Assembly: GCA_029213065.1 (NCBI GenBank)
Contig: JARGPH010000004.1
Span: 1 to 64,000 of the forward strand
From: Verrucomicrobiales bacterium
GTDB lineage: Bacteria > Verrucomicrobiota > Verrucomicrobiia > Verrucomicrobiales > DEV007
DNA length: 64,000 bases
Direction of reading: 5' to 3'
Part shown: positions 53,578 to 63,800 of the stretch, one piece after another
Layout: the number at the start of each line of letters is the position of its first letter
Position numbering within the stretch: the first letter of the stretch is position 1
Program-made: the position numbers and the translations under genes
Notes under the pieces: model-generated
What the model was told of the DNA's origin: nothing
Seen by the model: the letters and a program-made list of their open reading frames with translations, nothing else
Databases searched by the model: none

Positions 53578-54912
53578 CAGAGAAGCGAACTTTCGCTCGA
53601 CGCGACTGAAGAGAAACTCTTTCAAGTTGTCGCCATCAAGACGGCTCACAGTTTCATTGAGAAAGCCGAGACTGATAATCCTGCGGGCGTCTTCAGCAGT
53701 GATGCCGCGAGCCTGAAGGTAGAAGATTTCCTCGTCGCTGATCTGTCCGGAAGTGGATCCGTGCGAGCACTTCACCTGGTCCGCATCAATCTCAAGACCG
53801 GGCATCGCATTCGCTTCCGCGGTCTTGCTTCCCAACAAATTTCTGCAGGTCTGGTAGGAATCGGTGTGATGTGAACCCGGAAGCACCTGAATCAGTCCCG
53901 AGAAAATGGTGCGCGCCTCGTCATAGATCGCGTTCTTGAAAAGAAGGTCACTGGTGGTGTGCTGAGCCTCGTGAACCTGGAGGGTTCGTTGATCGTATTC
54001 CTGAATCCCGCTCGCGAGATTCGCCGAATAGATCTGACAGTCAGCTCCTGTCCCGGACATGTGATTGATAGACTCGTTGCGAACCCAGGCAGCACCAAGA
54101 TTCACAAAGGCTGACTTAATCGCGGAATCGCGGCCGGCCTTTGAGCTGTTCATCTGCACGTGCTTGGCACTGAGATCACTCATGTCCTGAAAGGCGACGT
54201 ATTGCAGTTTGGCGCCGTTGTTTGCATGAAGGTCAACATTGCCGAACGCAAAGGTTCCCTCATTCTCCTGAATCGACTGGAACGTATCCATCACCGATAC
54301 AGAGGTGTTGTCCTCCGCCACTACGAGGGTGTGAGGAAAAATCGTCGACGCTTCACCGCCGACAAAATGATTCACCAGAATCGGATCTTTGCAGACAACG
54401 CCCCGGGGAACATGAACAAAAACGCCGCTCAGGGTCGCCGCCGCGTGAATCTGTCGAAACTTGGAACCGCCGAGACAACCCTCCTCTTTGAGAAAGTAGG
54501 CCTGCACCAAATCGGGGTGCTTCACGAGCGCTTCATTGATAGGGAGACAAACGACTCCATCCGGAAGCGAGCCGCTCTCAGAGTGAACGAGGCGGTTGTT
54601 CACAAACACGAAATGCGCCGCATAGGCTTCAGGGCGATTGTTGAGAGCACGCTTAATCGAAGATTCAGGATCAACGACCGGAGCGGTTACGAGCCCGGAA
54701 AGGCGCGCTTTTTTGAGATCGGCAAAACGCCAGTTCTGGTCGAGCCGGGTCGGCCCGCTGTTCTCGCAAAACTGCTTCCAGGAACTCGCTTGAAGTTGCT
54801 GATACCATTCGGGAAACGAATCGCCGGAATCAGTGAGAGGCGCACTCGCGAACCATTGATCGGTCGATTGTTTTTCTGCCATTTTATCAGGAGGCGTCAA
54901 AGTAAGGGACAT
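53572..54912 (-). CDS. sufD: Fe-S cluster assembly protein SufD
   Basis: The 446-residue protein has the SufB/SufD beta-helix core. GVFVHVPRGVVCKDPILVNH is an early block, followed by FKNAIYDEARTIFSGLIQVL and LEIDADQVKCSHGSTSGQIS with the conserved CxHG motif, and DEEIFYLQARGI near the end. SufD pairs with SufB and SufC as the scaffold that builds Fe-S clusters. The start could also be the Met eleven codons in (54882). It is the last gene of the fur-sufC-sufB-sufD unit, 74 bp after sufB. Confidence 0.95.
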   Translation of the reverse strand: MSLTLTPPDKMAEKQSTDQWFASAPLTDSGDSFPEWYQQLQASSWKQFCENSGPTRLDQNWRFADLKKARLSGLVTAPVVDPESSIKRALNNRPEAYAAHFVFVNNRLVHSESGSLPDGVVCLPINEALVKHPDLVQAYFLKEEGCLGGSKFRQIHAAATLSGVFVHVPRGVVCKDPILVNHFVGGEASTIFPHTLVVAEDNTSVSVMDTFQSIQENEGTFAFGNVDLHANNGAKLQYVAFQDMSDLSAKHVQMNSSKAGRDSAIKSAFVNLGAAWVRNESINHMSGTGADCQIYSANLASGIQEYDQRTLQVHEAQHTTSDLLFKNAIYDEARTIFSGLIQVLPGSHHTDSYQTCRNLLGSKTAEANAMPGLEIDADQVKCSHGSTSGQISDEEIFYLQARGITAEDARRIISLGFLNETVSRLDGDNLKEFLFSRVERKFASLA

Positions 54913-54986
54913 CGTAAAAAGAAAAAAATAAGGTAATTGTCAGAGCGGTCGGAATGAGCCGACTCTGTGGTCATCGGGGACTGCGG

Positions 54987-56402
54987 TCAGCCGACGCTGT
55001 CTTCCATCTCCATGTCGATAAGGCGCTTCAGCTCGACGCTGTATTCCATCGGGAACTCACGAACGAGATCATTCACAAAGCCGTTCACACTCAAACTCAT
55101 CGCCTCACCTTCGGAAAGACCGCGCTGCTTCATGTAGAAAATCTGGTCTTCACTGACCTGGCTCACACTCGCCTCGTGCTGGGTGGAGTGCTCGTTCCCC
55201 TTCACCGTGATTGCCGGATAGGTATCCGTCTTGCTCGTCGAGTTAATGAGAAGCGCATCGCACTCAGTGTTATTCTTGCAGCCTTTAAGGTGCTTCGGAA
55301 TATGAACCTGCCCGCGATAAGTCGAGACGCCGGTTCCTACCGAGATCGATTTGGCAACAACGTTGGAAGTCGTTTCATCAGCGGCGTGAATCATCTTCGC
55401 GCCGGTGTCCTGATGCTGACCATCGTTCGCGAGAGCGATCGAGATGACTTCACCACGAGCTTTGCGGCCCTTCATGATGACACCTGGATACTTCATCGTA
55501 AGACGTGAACCGATATTGCAATCGATCCAGCGGATCTCAGCATTTTCATGCGCAAGACCACGCTTCGTAACGAGGTTGAAGACGTTGTTCGACCAGTTCT
55601 GCACTGTGATATATTGAATCTTCGCGTCTTTCATCGCGACGAGTTCCACCACCGCGCTGTGAAGCGTTGCCGTTTCGAATTTAGGAGCGGTGCAACCCTC
55701 CATGTAGGTCACTTCAGCGCCTTCGTCGACGATGATGAGGGTTCTCTCGAACTGACCGAAGTTCTCGGCGTTGATTCGGAAATACGCCTGAAGCGGGTGC
55801 TTCACCTTCACGCCGGGAGGCACATAGATGAAACTACCACCGGAAAAGACAGCGCTGTTCAGAGCCGAAAATTTGTTGTCTCCGGTCGGGATCACCTTGC
55901 CGAACCACTTGCGAAAAATCTCAGGATGCTCGCGGAGACCTTCGGTTGAGTTTACAAAGATGACGCCCTCTTTCGAGAGTTCCTCTTTCACATTGGAGTA
56001 GGCCGCTTCGGAATCGAACTGCGCTTCAACGCCGGCAAGATACTTTCGCTCCTTCTCAGGAATCCCGAGACGCTCGAAGGTCTCCTTCACGTCGTCAGGC
56101 ACTTCGTCCCAACTGCGAGTCGGTGCGCCACCTTTTGAGAGGTAGTAACGAATGTTCTGGAAAACGATATTCTCAAGGTCCTTGCTCGCCCAGTGGGTCG
56201 GCATCGGCTTGTCATTGAAAATCTTGAGCGCTTTTTTGCGAAACTCACGAATCCAGTCAGCCTCTTTCTTAATATCGGAAATGTAATCAAGAGTTCCCTC
56301 ATTCAACCCGGTACCAGCATCGTGCTCGTAATTCTCCGGGTAGGAAAAGTCCCCTTCATCCTGATCAATATTGACCGCTTCAAGTGTTGCGCTGTCTGCC
56401 AT
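54987..56402 (-). CDS. sufB: Fe-S cluster assembly protein SufB
   Basis: The 471-residue length is normal for SufB. Visible motifs are [40 protein letters not shown], and [20 protein letters not shown] followed by [26 protein letters not shown] lies near the C-terminus. It forms the SufBC2D complex, in which the nascent cluster is built. It sits 26 bp after sufC. Confidence 0.97.
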   Translation of the reverse strand: MADSATLEAVNIDQDEGDFSYPENYEHDAGTGLNEGTLDYISDIKKEADWIREFRKKALKIFNDKPMPTHWASKDLENIVFQNIRYYLSKGGAPTRSWDEVPDDVKETFERLGIPEKERKYLAGVEAQFDSEAAYSNVKEELSKEGVIFVNSTEGLREHPEIFRKWFGKVIPTGDNKFSALNSAVFSGGSFIYVPPGVKVKHPLQAYFRINAENFGQFERTLIIVDEGAEVTYMEGCTAPKFETATLHSAVVELVAMKDAKIQYITVQNWSNNVFNLVTKRGLAHENAEIRWIDCNIGSRLTMKYPGVIMKGRKARGEVISIALANDGQHQDTGAKMIHAADETTSNVVAKSISVGTGVSTYRGQVHIPKHLKGCKNNTECDALLINSTSKTDTYPAITVKGNEHSTQHEASVSQVSEDQIFYMKQRGLSEGEAMSLSVNGFVNDLVREFPMEYSVELKRLIDMEMEDSVG

Positions 56403-56428
56403 GATGTTTCGTTTCGGAAAATAATTAA

Positions 56429-57187
56429 TTATGCGACGGCCAGTTCTTCCGTAACCCAGTCGTAGCCTTTCTCTTCAAGTTCGAGAGCGAGATCTTTCCC
56501 GCCGGTCTTCACGATTTTACCATCGTGCATCACGTGAACGACATCGGGAACGATGTAGTCGAGAAGTCTCTGATAGTGAGTGATGACGAGAAAACCACGC
56601 TCAGGTGAGCGCATCGAATTCACACCTTGCGCCACGATCTTGAGCGCATCGATGTCGAGTCCGCTGTCTGTCTCATCGAGAATCGCGTATTTAGGATCGA
56701 GCATCATCATCTGAAGAATCTCGTTCCGCTTTTTCTCTCCACCGGAAAAGCCGTCATTCACGGAACGACCGGTGAACTTGCGGTCCATTCCGAGTTCATC
56801 CATTTTCGCATACATTTCCTTGTAGAAAGCAACCGCGTCGATCTCTTCGCCTTTGGGAAGACGAGCCTGACGGGCAGCACGGAGGAAGTTGGCGTTACTG
56901 ACACCGGGAATCTCGTGCGGGTACTGGAAGGCGAGAAAGAAACCGGCGCGTGAACGCTCGTCGATTTCAAGAGCGAAAAGGTCTTCCCCGTCCATGTGGA
57001 CAGTTCCTTCGGTCACCTCGTAGTCTTCATGGCCGGCGATCACTTTCGAAAGGGTCGATTTCCCGGAACCATTAGGCCCCATGATGGCGTGAACCTCCCC
57101 CTTGGGAATTTCGAGACTCAGCCCCTTCAGGATTTCAGTTCCCTCAACCGAGGCGTGCAGGTTTTCAATTTTTAGCGAATTGCTCAT
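56429..57187 (-). CDS. sufC: Fe-S cluster assembly ATPase SufC
   Basis: The product is 252 residues from the ATG at 57187 (the longer in-frame start overlaps the regulator gene). Walker A is [12 protein letters not shown], the signature [12 protein letters not shown], and Walker [13 protein letters not shown]. It drives conformational changes in SufB-SufD. It is 11 bp after the Fur-family gene, so the regulator and the first suf gene are co-transcribed. Confidence 0.97.
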   Translation of the reverse strand: MSNSLKIENLHASVEGTEILKGLSLEIPKGEVHAIMGPNGSGKSTLSKVIAGHEDYEVTEGTVHMDGEDLFALEIDERSRAGFFLAFQYPHEIPGVSNANFLRAARQARLPKGEEIDAVAFYKEMYAKMDELGMDRKFTGRSVNDGFSGGEKKRNEILQMMMLDPKYAILDETDSGLDIDALKIVAQGVNSMRSPERGFLVITHYQRLLDYIVPDVVHVMHDGKIVKTGGKDLALELEEKGYDWVTEELAVA

Positions 57188-57198
57188 TTTAATAAATT

Positions 57199-57645
57199 CT
57201 ATTTGGAAGTGGCGCAGGATTCCTTGCCACATTTGGGACACGTTCCACGCATCGCCACATTAACGGATTCAATTTTCAAGCCCTCGGGAAGTTCCCAGGG
57301 AGAGGAGGCGTCCGCTTTTTCACGAAGCTCGATATCGTAAATGGCATCGCAGGCGGAGCAGAAAAAGTGAGCGTGAGGCATCAGGTTTGGACAAAAACGG
57401 GACGCTTCCCTGTCGATGTTCACCTGTGTCACCGCGCCGGCTTCACTCAAAGTTTCGAGGCAGTTGTATACCGTCGCGAGCGAAATATTGGGCATCCTCT
57501 CTTTCGCGACTGAATATACAGCCGAAGCAGTGGGGTGCTCGCTGGCCATATCTTTCACCACTTCATACACGACCTGGCGCTGTTTCGTCATCCGGAGTCC
57601 TCCGAATACGCCTGTTTCCTGTGTTTCTGTAAGTTGATCTGCCAT
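57199..57645 (-). CDS. Fur-family transcriptional regulator of the suf operon
   Basis: The 148-residue protein has the winged-helix DNA-binding domain ([37 protein letters not shown]), the metal-binding [16 protein letters not shown] and a C-terminal CPKCGKESC. This set fits Fur/PerR-type proteins with a structural zinc site. As the first gene of the suf operon it probably senses iron or peroxide and controls Fe-S assembly. A candidate operator lies upstream at 57689-57705. Fur and PerR cannot be told apart from sequence alone. Confidence 0.9.
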   Translation of the reverse strand: MADQLTETQETGVFGGLRMTKQRQVVYEVVKDMASEHPTASAVYSVAKERMPNISLATVYNCLETLSEAGAVTQVNIDREASRFCPNLMPHAHFFCSACDAIYDIELREKADASSPWELPEGLKIESVNVAMRGTCPKCGKESCATSK

Positions 57646-57688
57646 CTTCTACGAAGCTACGACACCGGTAGCGGAAAGGTTGTTTATA

Positions 57689-57705
57689 TCAAGAACTATT
57701 CTAAA
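57689..57705 (-). promoter_or_regulatory. Candidate operator of the fur-suf operon
   Basis: AGAA-CTA-TTCT (57692-57702) sits in an AT-rich stretch with an imperfect dyad (TCAAGAAC and ATTCTAAA), about 45 bp before the regulator gene. It may be a Fur- or PerR-type box, but it does not match the E. coli Fur consensus well. Confidence 0.35.
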
Positions 57706-57777
57706 TAAGACCCCGGAATCCTAATTGCGTTCAAGAATAAGTTGCCGAAATCAATCCCGCTCGCGTATCCTTGAGCC

Positions 57778-58671
57778 ATGTTCACCCGTGTCGCAAAAGG
57801 TATTGCCCTCCTCCTTGTTCTCGGAACGATGGCAATCGGATTGGCCCGCGACACCAACGAGCGCGAAAAAGGCGGCACTCCCACTTACTTTGGCTCCAAA
57901 GACAGCGAAATGCCTCAGGATCCGCGCGAATGGCGCGGCGGACGCTACTACGATTTTCCCGATTGGAAAGTCAGCGCGGAGCTCCCCAACGATGTCTTCA
58001 CCTTTGCGCGACTCCGCTACAATTCGGGAACCTGGATGGGGCAACGCGCCAAGTGGATGATCGATTATCCCGACAGCGAACTGAATTTTTCCTACCGGCT
58101 CCAGCAGCTCACCTCCCTCGAAGTAAACCCCAAGGGAGCCATCGTCGACATCGATGCCGAACAGCTCCGCCACTACCCTTTCATCTACATGATCGAGCCC
58201 GGGGACATCTGGCTCACTGATGAAGAGGCCTCAACCTTAAGGGATTACCTCCTCAACGGCGGGTTCATCATGGTCGATGATTTCTGGGGCCACTACGAGT
58301 GGAAGAACTTCCACCGCGCTCTCAAACAGATTTTCCCGGACAGGGATTTCGTCGAACTCGAGCTCGACCACCCCATTTTCCATATGGTGTTCGATCTCGA
58401 ACTCAAGCCCCAGATTCCCGCCGTGGGAATGGCGATGATGGGGCGCGAGCAGGGAATCACCTACGAATGGAACAAACCCGGCTCGGAGACCCCGCACTAC
58501 CGCGCCATCCTCGACGACAAAGGCCGTATCTGCATGATGATCTGCTTCAATACCGACCTCGGTGACGGCTGGGAGGAAGAAGGCACCGACCCGTGGTATT
58601 TTCGCGAGTTTTCGGAAAAATACGCCTACCCCCTCGGGATTAACATCGTCTTCTACGCGCTCACACACTGA
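57778..58671 (+). CDS. DUF4159 domain secreted protein
   Basis: The 297-residue product has a signal peptide (GIALLLVLGTMAIGLA). It has the DUF4159 body: FTFARLRYNSGTW, then IDAEQLRHYPFIYMIEPGDI, EASTLRDYLLNGGFIMVDDF, and the late block GRICMMICFNTDLGDGWE. DUF4159 proteins occur in Planctomycetes, Verrucomicrobia and myxobacteria, often near MoxR or von Willebrand genes, and have a GATase-like fold. No such partner is next to it here. It diverges from the suf operon. Confidence 0.88.
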   Translation: MFTRVAKGIALLLVLGTMAIGLARDTNEREKGGTPTYFGSKDSEMPQDPREWRGGRYYDFPDWKVSAELPNDVFTFARLRYNSGTWMGQRAKWMIDYPDSELNFSYRLQQLTSLEVNPKGAIVDIDAEQLRHYPFIYMIEPGDIWLTDEEASTLRDYLLNGGFIMVDDFWGHYEWKNFHRALKQIFPDRDFVELELDHPIFHMVFDLELKPQIPAVGMAMMGREQGITYEWNKPGSETPHYRAILDDKGRICMMICFNTDLGDGWEEEGTDPWYFREFSEKYAYPLGINIVFYALTH

Positions 58672-58836
58672 GGAGGGTTCGCGCGCATCCGACGGGCTTC
58701 GAAAGCGGAACGAGTTTCGTTCCGCTACCCGCAGTTTATCCTGATGAGACTCGATCAGCAGCCGGCGCTATCACGCGGGAACGGGAAGTCAATCAACCCA
58801 TTCCCACTGACCGGAGTTTAAAAAATCCAACGAGAC
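58672..58836. repeat. Palindrome of the GTAGCGGAA family between convergent genes
   Basis: AGCGGAACGA-GTT-TCGTTCCGCT (58704-58726) is a perfect 10-bp stem with a 3-nt loop, followed by ACCCGC. It shares GGAACGAG...TCGTTCC with the palindrome at 48415-48431. No T-run follows, so termination is possible but not certain. Confidence 0.65.
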
Positions 58837-59709
58837 TTACGGTTTCTTAGGCGGAAGCGGAATCGAAGGCGCCTTGGGCTCGACCTTCTTCAGAGGCACC
58901 GGAGCCGGAGCTGCGGCAGCTCCCGGTGGCTTCAACGCTGCCGGAGCGGGAGGACCACCCGGTTTCGGTGCAGCAGGGGCACCGCCCGGAGCCTGAGGCG
59001 CTGCCGGAGCAGCACCGGGAGGTTTCAACGGGGCAGGTGCACCCGGTCGGGGAGGAACCGGACCGCCGGGCGCCGGCGCGCCGGGCTTGGGAACTTGAAC
59101 CTGTTCGAGTTTCACGGTTGAGGCTCCTGCCACCGGAGCGGGAACTCCTCCTGCAGGCTTAACCGCAGCAGGCTTCACTGCGGCGGGCTTTACCGCTGCG
59201 GGCTGAAGAGGCGCAGGTTTCACAGGAGTGCCGGGTGCCGCTGGCGCTGCCGGTGCGCCCGGAGCAGCCGGAGCCCCGGGCTTCTTAACTCCGGCAGGTG
59301 CCACCACCGCCGCTGTTGCGACAGGTGCGGTATCCGGGGTGGTCTTGGGAGCGGCTTCAATTCCCGAAATGAGCTCTTCGAGCGAACCCGAATCCGCAAT
59401 CGCCGTGGGAACGAAATAGGCAGGAGTCGTCGCACCGAGTAAAATCTTATCCATTGGCGCGAGAGCGACACCGTCAGAATCAACCGACTTTCCGTTCACT
59501 TCGGTGCCGTTGCTCGATCCACCGTCTGCGATTTTATAGGAGTCGCCAGCCTTCACCAACTCGCCGTGTTTCACAGAAACTTCAGCGACAAGCACTTGGA
59601 TATTATTGTCCGGTCCACGGCCAAACGTGATGGTATCTGCTTCCAGATCATGCTTCACCGGATCCTGGCCGGCGATTTTTACAACTAAGGAGAATGCGTT
59701 ATTGGACAT
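58837..59709 (-). CDS. FHA domain protein with long Pro/Ala-rich tail
   Basis: The 290-residue protein has an N-terminal FHA domain of about 100 residues (ITFGRGPDNNIQ, SVKHGELVKAG, DGGSSNGTEVNG). The remainder is a low-complexity tail of Pro, Ala, Gly and Lys with repeats such as PAAVKPAAVKPAAVKPA, ending in a short basic stretch. FHA domains bind phosphothreonine, so it is a likely target or partner of Ser/Thr kinases such as the one at the right edge; that link is inferred. It has a 32-bp gap to the lipase-like gene upstream on the same strand. Confidence 0.88.
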   Translation of the reverse strand: MSNNAFSLVVKIAGQDPVKHDLEADTITFGRGPDNNIQVLVAEVSVKHGELVKAGDSYKIADGGSSNGTEVNGKSVDSDGVALAPMDKILLGATTPAYFVPTAIADSGSLEELISGIEAAPKTTPDTAPVATAAVVAPAGVKKPGAPAAPGAPAAPAAPGTPVKPAPLQPAAVKPAAVKPAAVKPAGGVPAPVAGASTVKLEQVQVPKPGAPAPGGPVPPRPGAPAPLKPPGAAPAAPQAPGGAPAAPKPGGPPAPAALKPPGAAAAPAPVPLKKVEPKAPSIPLPPKKP

Positions 59710-59741
59710 TGGGTCAATTTAGTAAAATTTAGAAAAATTTG

Positions 59742-60677
59742 TCAATGAGATGTCGACGTTTTGTCCTTCTCATCCTGACATTGCTTAATCAGCCAGGCTC
59801 GAACCGCCGATAAAAAACCGGCGCGCTCAGGTTCGTGCATCGGCTCGTGCCTGGCACCACTGATCGTCACGAAGGTTTTGTCCCGCGAGACGATCCCGTT
59901 AAACACTCCCATCGTTATCGGGAGCGGGCAAACCTCGTCTTCATCTCCCTGAGTAAAAAGCCATGAAAGGGATCCCGGCAATTCCTTGACCCTCTCGCTT
60001 AAGAAATCCTCGTTGCGCATCAGATCAGTCGCCGCGGAAAGGCTCACGCGATTGTGCAACTTCGGGTCATCGGGAAGTGGATTCCACGTCTTCTTTTCCG
60101 GATGGAAGCAGTCTGACTGACGAACGCCAGTGCTCAAGGTCAATCGCGGCAGGTGCTTCGCCAAATACTCAGCCAGCCGGATTTTAAAAGCACTCTGACC
60201 GTTGCGCGGGGAAATCAGCGGCGAACTCAGCCAAACCCATTTCAGATCGGCGAACACCGCCGGTTGCGCAAAAAGCGCATGCAGCAGATAAAAGGCCCCC
60301 GTCGAATGCGCATAAATACCGTCCACCGGTCCATCTGAACGCTGCAACGCCTCAGCAATCAACGCCTCGGCCTCGACAACACTGGGCAAGTGCCCGCGTT
60401 TTTCTGAAGACACCCCGTTTCCCGGCCAATCGAATATCCGCGTCGCGTAGCCCTGCCGCCCCAGCAAATCAGCGACCTCATCGTGCCGCCTCGAATAATC
60501 CCCGAGGCCGTGCAACATCAGCACGGTGCCCTTTTTCCCGGCGAGCGGCTCACCTGTTCTCTCGTAGATACGAAAGCCGGAGACCTCGGAATTGAAGAAT
60601 GATTCTGTGTATTCAATACCTGACACAGACCCACTCTCGAACAGCCTCGGAAATATTCCAGTTGCAGATCCCGGCAC
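59742..60677 (-). CDS. Alpha/beta-hydrolase (monoacylglycerol-lipase-like)
   Basis: The product is 311 residues from a GTG at 60677; no ATG start fits. The core has GTVLMLHGLGDYSRRHDEVA (oxyanion hole), nucleophile Ser in IYAHSTGAFYLL, and the catalytic His in ISGARHEPMHEP, in Hydrolase_4 order. The nucleophile elbow AHSTG differs from the common GHSMG. There is no signal peptide. It probably hydrolyses lipid esters in the cytoplasm. Confidence 0.8.
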   Translation of the reverse strand: MPGSATGIFPRLFESGSVSGIEYTESFFNSEVSGFRIYERTGEPLAGKKGTVLMLHGLGDYSRRHDEVADLLGRQGYATRIFDWPGNGVSSEKRGHLPSVVEAEALIAEALQRSDGPVDGIYAHSTGAFYLLHALFAQPAVFADLKWVWLSSPLISPRNGQSAFKIRLAEYLAKHLPRLTLSTGVRQSDCFHPEKKTWNPLPDDPKLHNRVSLSAATDLMRNEDFLSERVKELPGSLSWLFTQGDEDEVCPLPITMGVFNGIVSRDKTFVTISGARHEPMHEPERAGFLSAVRAWLIKQCQDEKDKTSTSH

Positions 60678-60716
60678 TTATGATTAAATTCGCGCCCCTT
60701 CACAGGGCACCTGAAT

Positions 60717-60791
60717 GCGCGGTTAGCTCAGCGGTAGAGCACCTCCCTGACACGGAGGGGGTCACTGGTTCAATCCCAGTATCGCGCACCA
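60717..60791 (+). tRNA. tRNA-Val (anticodon GAC)
   Basis: The acceptor GCGCGGT pairs with ATCGCGC (one G-T). The D arm is GCTC/GAGC, the anticodon stem CCTCC/GGAGG with loop CTGACAC, and the T arm ACTGG/CCAGT with loop TTCAATC. The CCA end is encoded (60789-60791). Anticodon GAC reads GUC and GUU valine codons. All four arms fold without mismatches beyond the one G-T pair. Confidence 0.97.
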
Positions 60792-60848
60792 TCCTTCCTC
60801 CCCCCTTGCCTATTTTCCTTTTAGGCGTTTAATCTTGTTTCAGTGAGG

Positions 60849-63800
60849 ATGGAAAAAAAGAACAATCACTGTTCTGCATGCAACGCTGAAATTCCGGCGA
60901 CGGTTCTCGGCGGCTTATGCCCCAAATGCCTTCTCATGGGCGCCACCTCAAAAGATGCCCCTGGGCCACGCTCCGCACCGGGGGACCTCGATGATGACAT
61001 GGTCACGATGTCGATCGATGAAGAGATGCCCGCCGATTTCACGAAGGCAGCAGCGAGCGCCTCTTCTTTCGCCCCCTCCCAACCTCTCCCCGTTGAGAAA
61101 AAGGGCGCTGCTGATTTTGCCCCTTCACAGGAGGAGATGGAACAACTTTTCCCGGACCTCGAGATCCTCAGCCTGCTCGGAACAGGCGGAATGGGCGCGG
61201 TTTACAAAGCACGTCAGAAACGTCTCGACCGCCTCGTCGCTCTCAAGGTGCTCTCGTGCCCGCCGGAAATGCACGAATCCTTTTCGCTGCGATTCGAAAG
61301 AGAGGCCCAGCTCCTCGCAAAACTGCTTCACCCTAACATCGTCACGATTTTTGATTTCGGTGAGATCAGAGAAAATGGTCCCGGCGGCCTGCCCCTCTTC
61401 TATTTCATGATGGAGTATGTCGACGGGTCCGATCTCTCGAAACGGATCCGCGCGGGCTCGCTCACGGCCGAAGAAACGCTCTCGATCGTGCCGCAAATCT
61501 GTGACGCGCTGCAGGTCGCCCACGATCTCGGAATCACCCACCGCGATGTCAAACCGGCCAATATGCTGCTCGACTCCCAGGGACAGGTGCGGGTCGCTGA
61601 TTTCGGTGTCGCCAAAATTGTCGACAACGAAGACGACCTCATGACCGGCCTGACCCTGACCGGAACGACGATGGGCACGCCCCACTACATGGCACCGGAG
61701 CAATGGGATGCGCCCGAAAAGGTCGATCACCGCTCCGACATCTATTCCCTCGGCGTCATTTTCTATCAGATGCTGACCAGCGAACGCCCCGTGGGAAGAT
61801 TCCTGCCACCCTCTCAAAAAGTAGCGGTCGATCCACGAATTGATGACGTCGTATTCAAAGCACTGGAGACGAAACGCAAAGATCGTTATCAGAATGCCCG
61901 GGACATGGCAGAGGAGGTGAGAGAAGTCGTCGCGACCGACACTTCCCGGAACAGCGCCGGCAAAAAGATTGCCCTGGGACTGATTGCCTCAGCGGTGATT
62001 GGAGCGGGAGTTTGGTGGGGAATACAGCCGGACCGTGAAGTTCCGCAGGCTGAAACCACCCTCAAAGCCGAAATAAAGAAACGCGATGAAATTGCCTATC
62101 CCAAAGAGACACCCCCGTTACAATCGACCTCGTTGGCTTACCCGCCCGGGAAATGGGTTCAAATACTGAAAACGCAGGCCGAATTGGATTCCGCTCTCTT
62201 TGCCAACCGCGGAGAAAATACAATACGTGACGGATGGGTAGATGGTTCCACAACCGAAAGCACACCGACCCTTCGCTTCCCCGCCATTGAAGCACAAAAC
62301 GGCGGCCTCCGACTACGTCTTAAAATCTCTGACAGAAAGCCCTTACCAACCGTTTTGACGATCAATCTACGCTCTTCAAACGAAGAGGCCGCAGTTGCCG
62401 GGCTCTCAGCTTACAGGCTGTCAATTTTCGGGATGCACCGAGATGAGCTTTCAATAAGCTCCGGATACTACCAATTTGATTCCAATGAATGGACTCCGCT
62501 ATCCACCGTGAAATCGACGCCATTACCGGTTCCGGGCGACGAATTTGATGTCGAGTTCTACACGATTGGTAGTCGGATCATGGGGCGGTTTAACGGCCAG
62601 CCCCTCGATATCGCTACTGATACGCGTCTCGTGAGCGGTCAGGTGATGCTGCAAAACCCCCATCTCATTCGCGATGTCGAATTCATCAATCTCGACGGAT
62701 TAAGTGAAACCGAAGCGCTCAGGATTGCAGGCTTCTTCGAAACCGAACCAACGACACATAATTTCACCACGGGCCGACTTCGAGCCGCCGGATTAAGTAA
62801 TGCCAACAAACCTTTCGATCTCTCCAGCGCAGAGCCTTTTGACGACATCGTTGATATCGCCAGCAACGGCTACACATGGGTGGCCCTCCGGGAAAATGGC
62901 GAAACCCTTTCATCCAACCCCAATCTGATTCGCAAGGGGATTAAGGCCCTGACATGGCAGGAAAGCACCCCTCCAGCGTTTCTCACTAAAGATGGAACGA
63001 TTGAGATTTTTGAGAACAGTCAGTGGCACGGAAAATCAGCATTTCCCGCGTCTCTCGAAAAGACCGGGGTGGAACAATTCGCCCTGGGATCGAAGCATGG
63101 CGTCGCACTGCTTCGAAACGGAGACGTTGAAATTTGGGGCCCACGCTATGAGAGAGCCATCGCGAAAGGCGAAGTACTCCCCACCTACGAATCAGAAACC
63201 TGGCCCCCGCCCCCTCTCGCAAATGATCTGAAAAATACGATTTCAGTCGCGGCTACAACCACACATGCAGCAGCCCTTCGTGAAGACGGAAGTGTCATTA
63301 TCTGGGGGCACAGCGGGATCATCGATTCTGCGGCCTACAGACAGATCCACCCGATCAAAACCATCAAAGGGAGTGGCGATTCCTTTTACCTGCTAACCGA
63401 ATCAAATGAGATCTATCGATTCCGAGTTCCCCGAAGCACCGACCCTGATTCACCCACCGGGACGAATGTCCGACTGGAATATGTGAGCTCAGGCACGAGC
63501 TTAACGAGTACTTTCTACCTCAACGAAGATGGAAAATGGAAAGCTTTCTCACTGTTGGAAAACTCCGGGGACCTACTAGCCCGCTTACCCTCCGAAGCAG
63601 GTGTTGTTGCCTGTGGCAATTCTACAATCAGAGATGGTGAAACACAAAGCTGGCTCCTCTGGATCGAGCCCTCTGCCTCCGCAGCTCCAAGCAAGCCTCC
63701 CACCTCGAGTAAAGCCAACCTCCCTCCCGCCCTTGCCGCGATGAAAGAACGCGGCGGGCAACTGCGACAATGGCACAGCGAGCGAGACACCCCCATCGAT

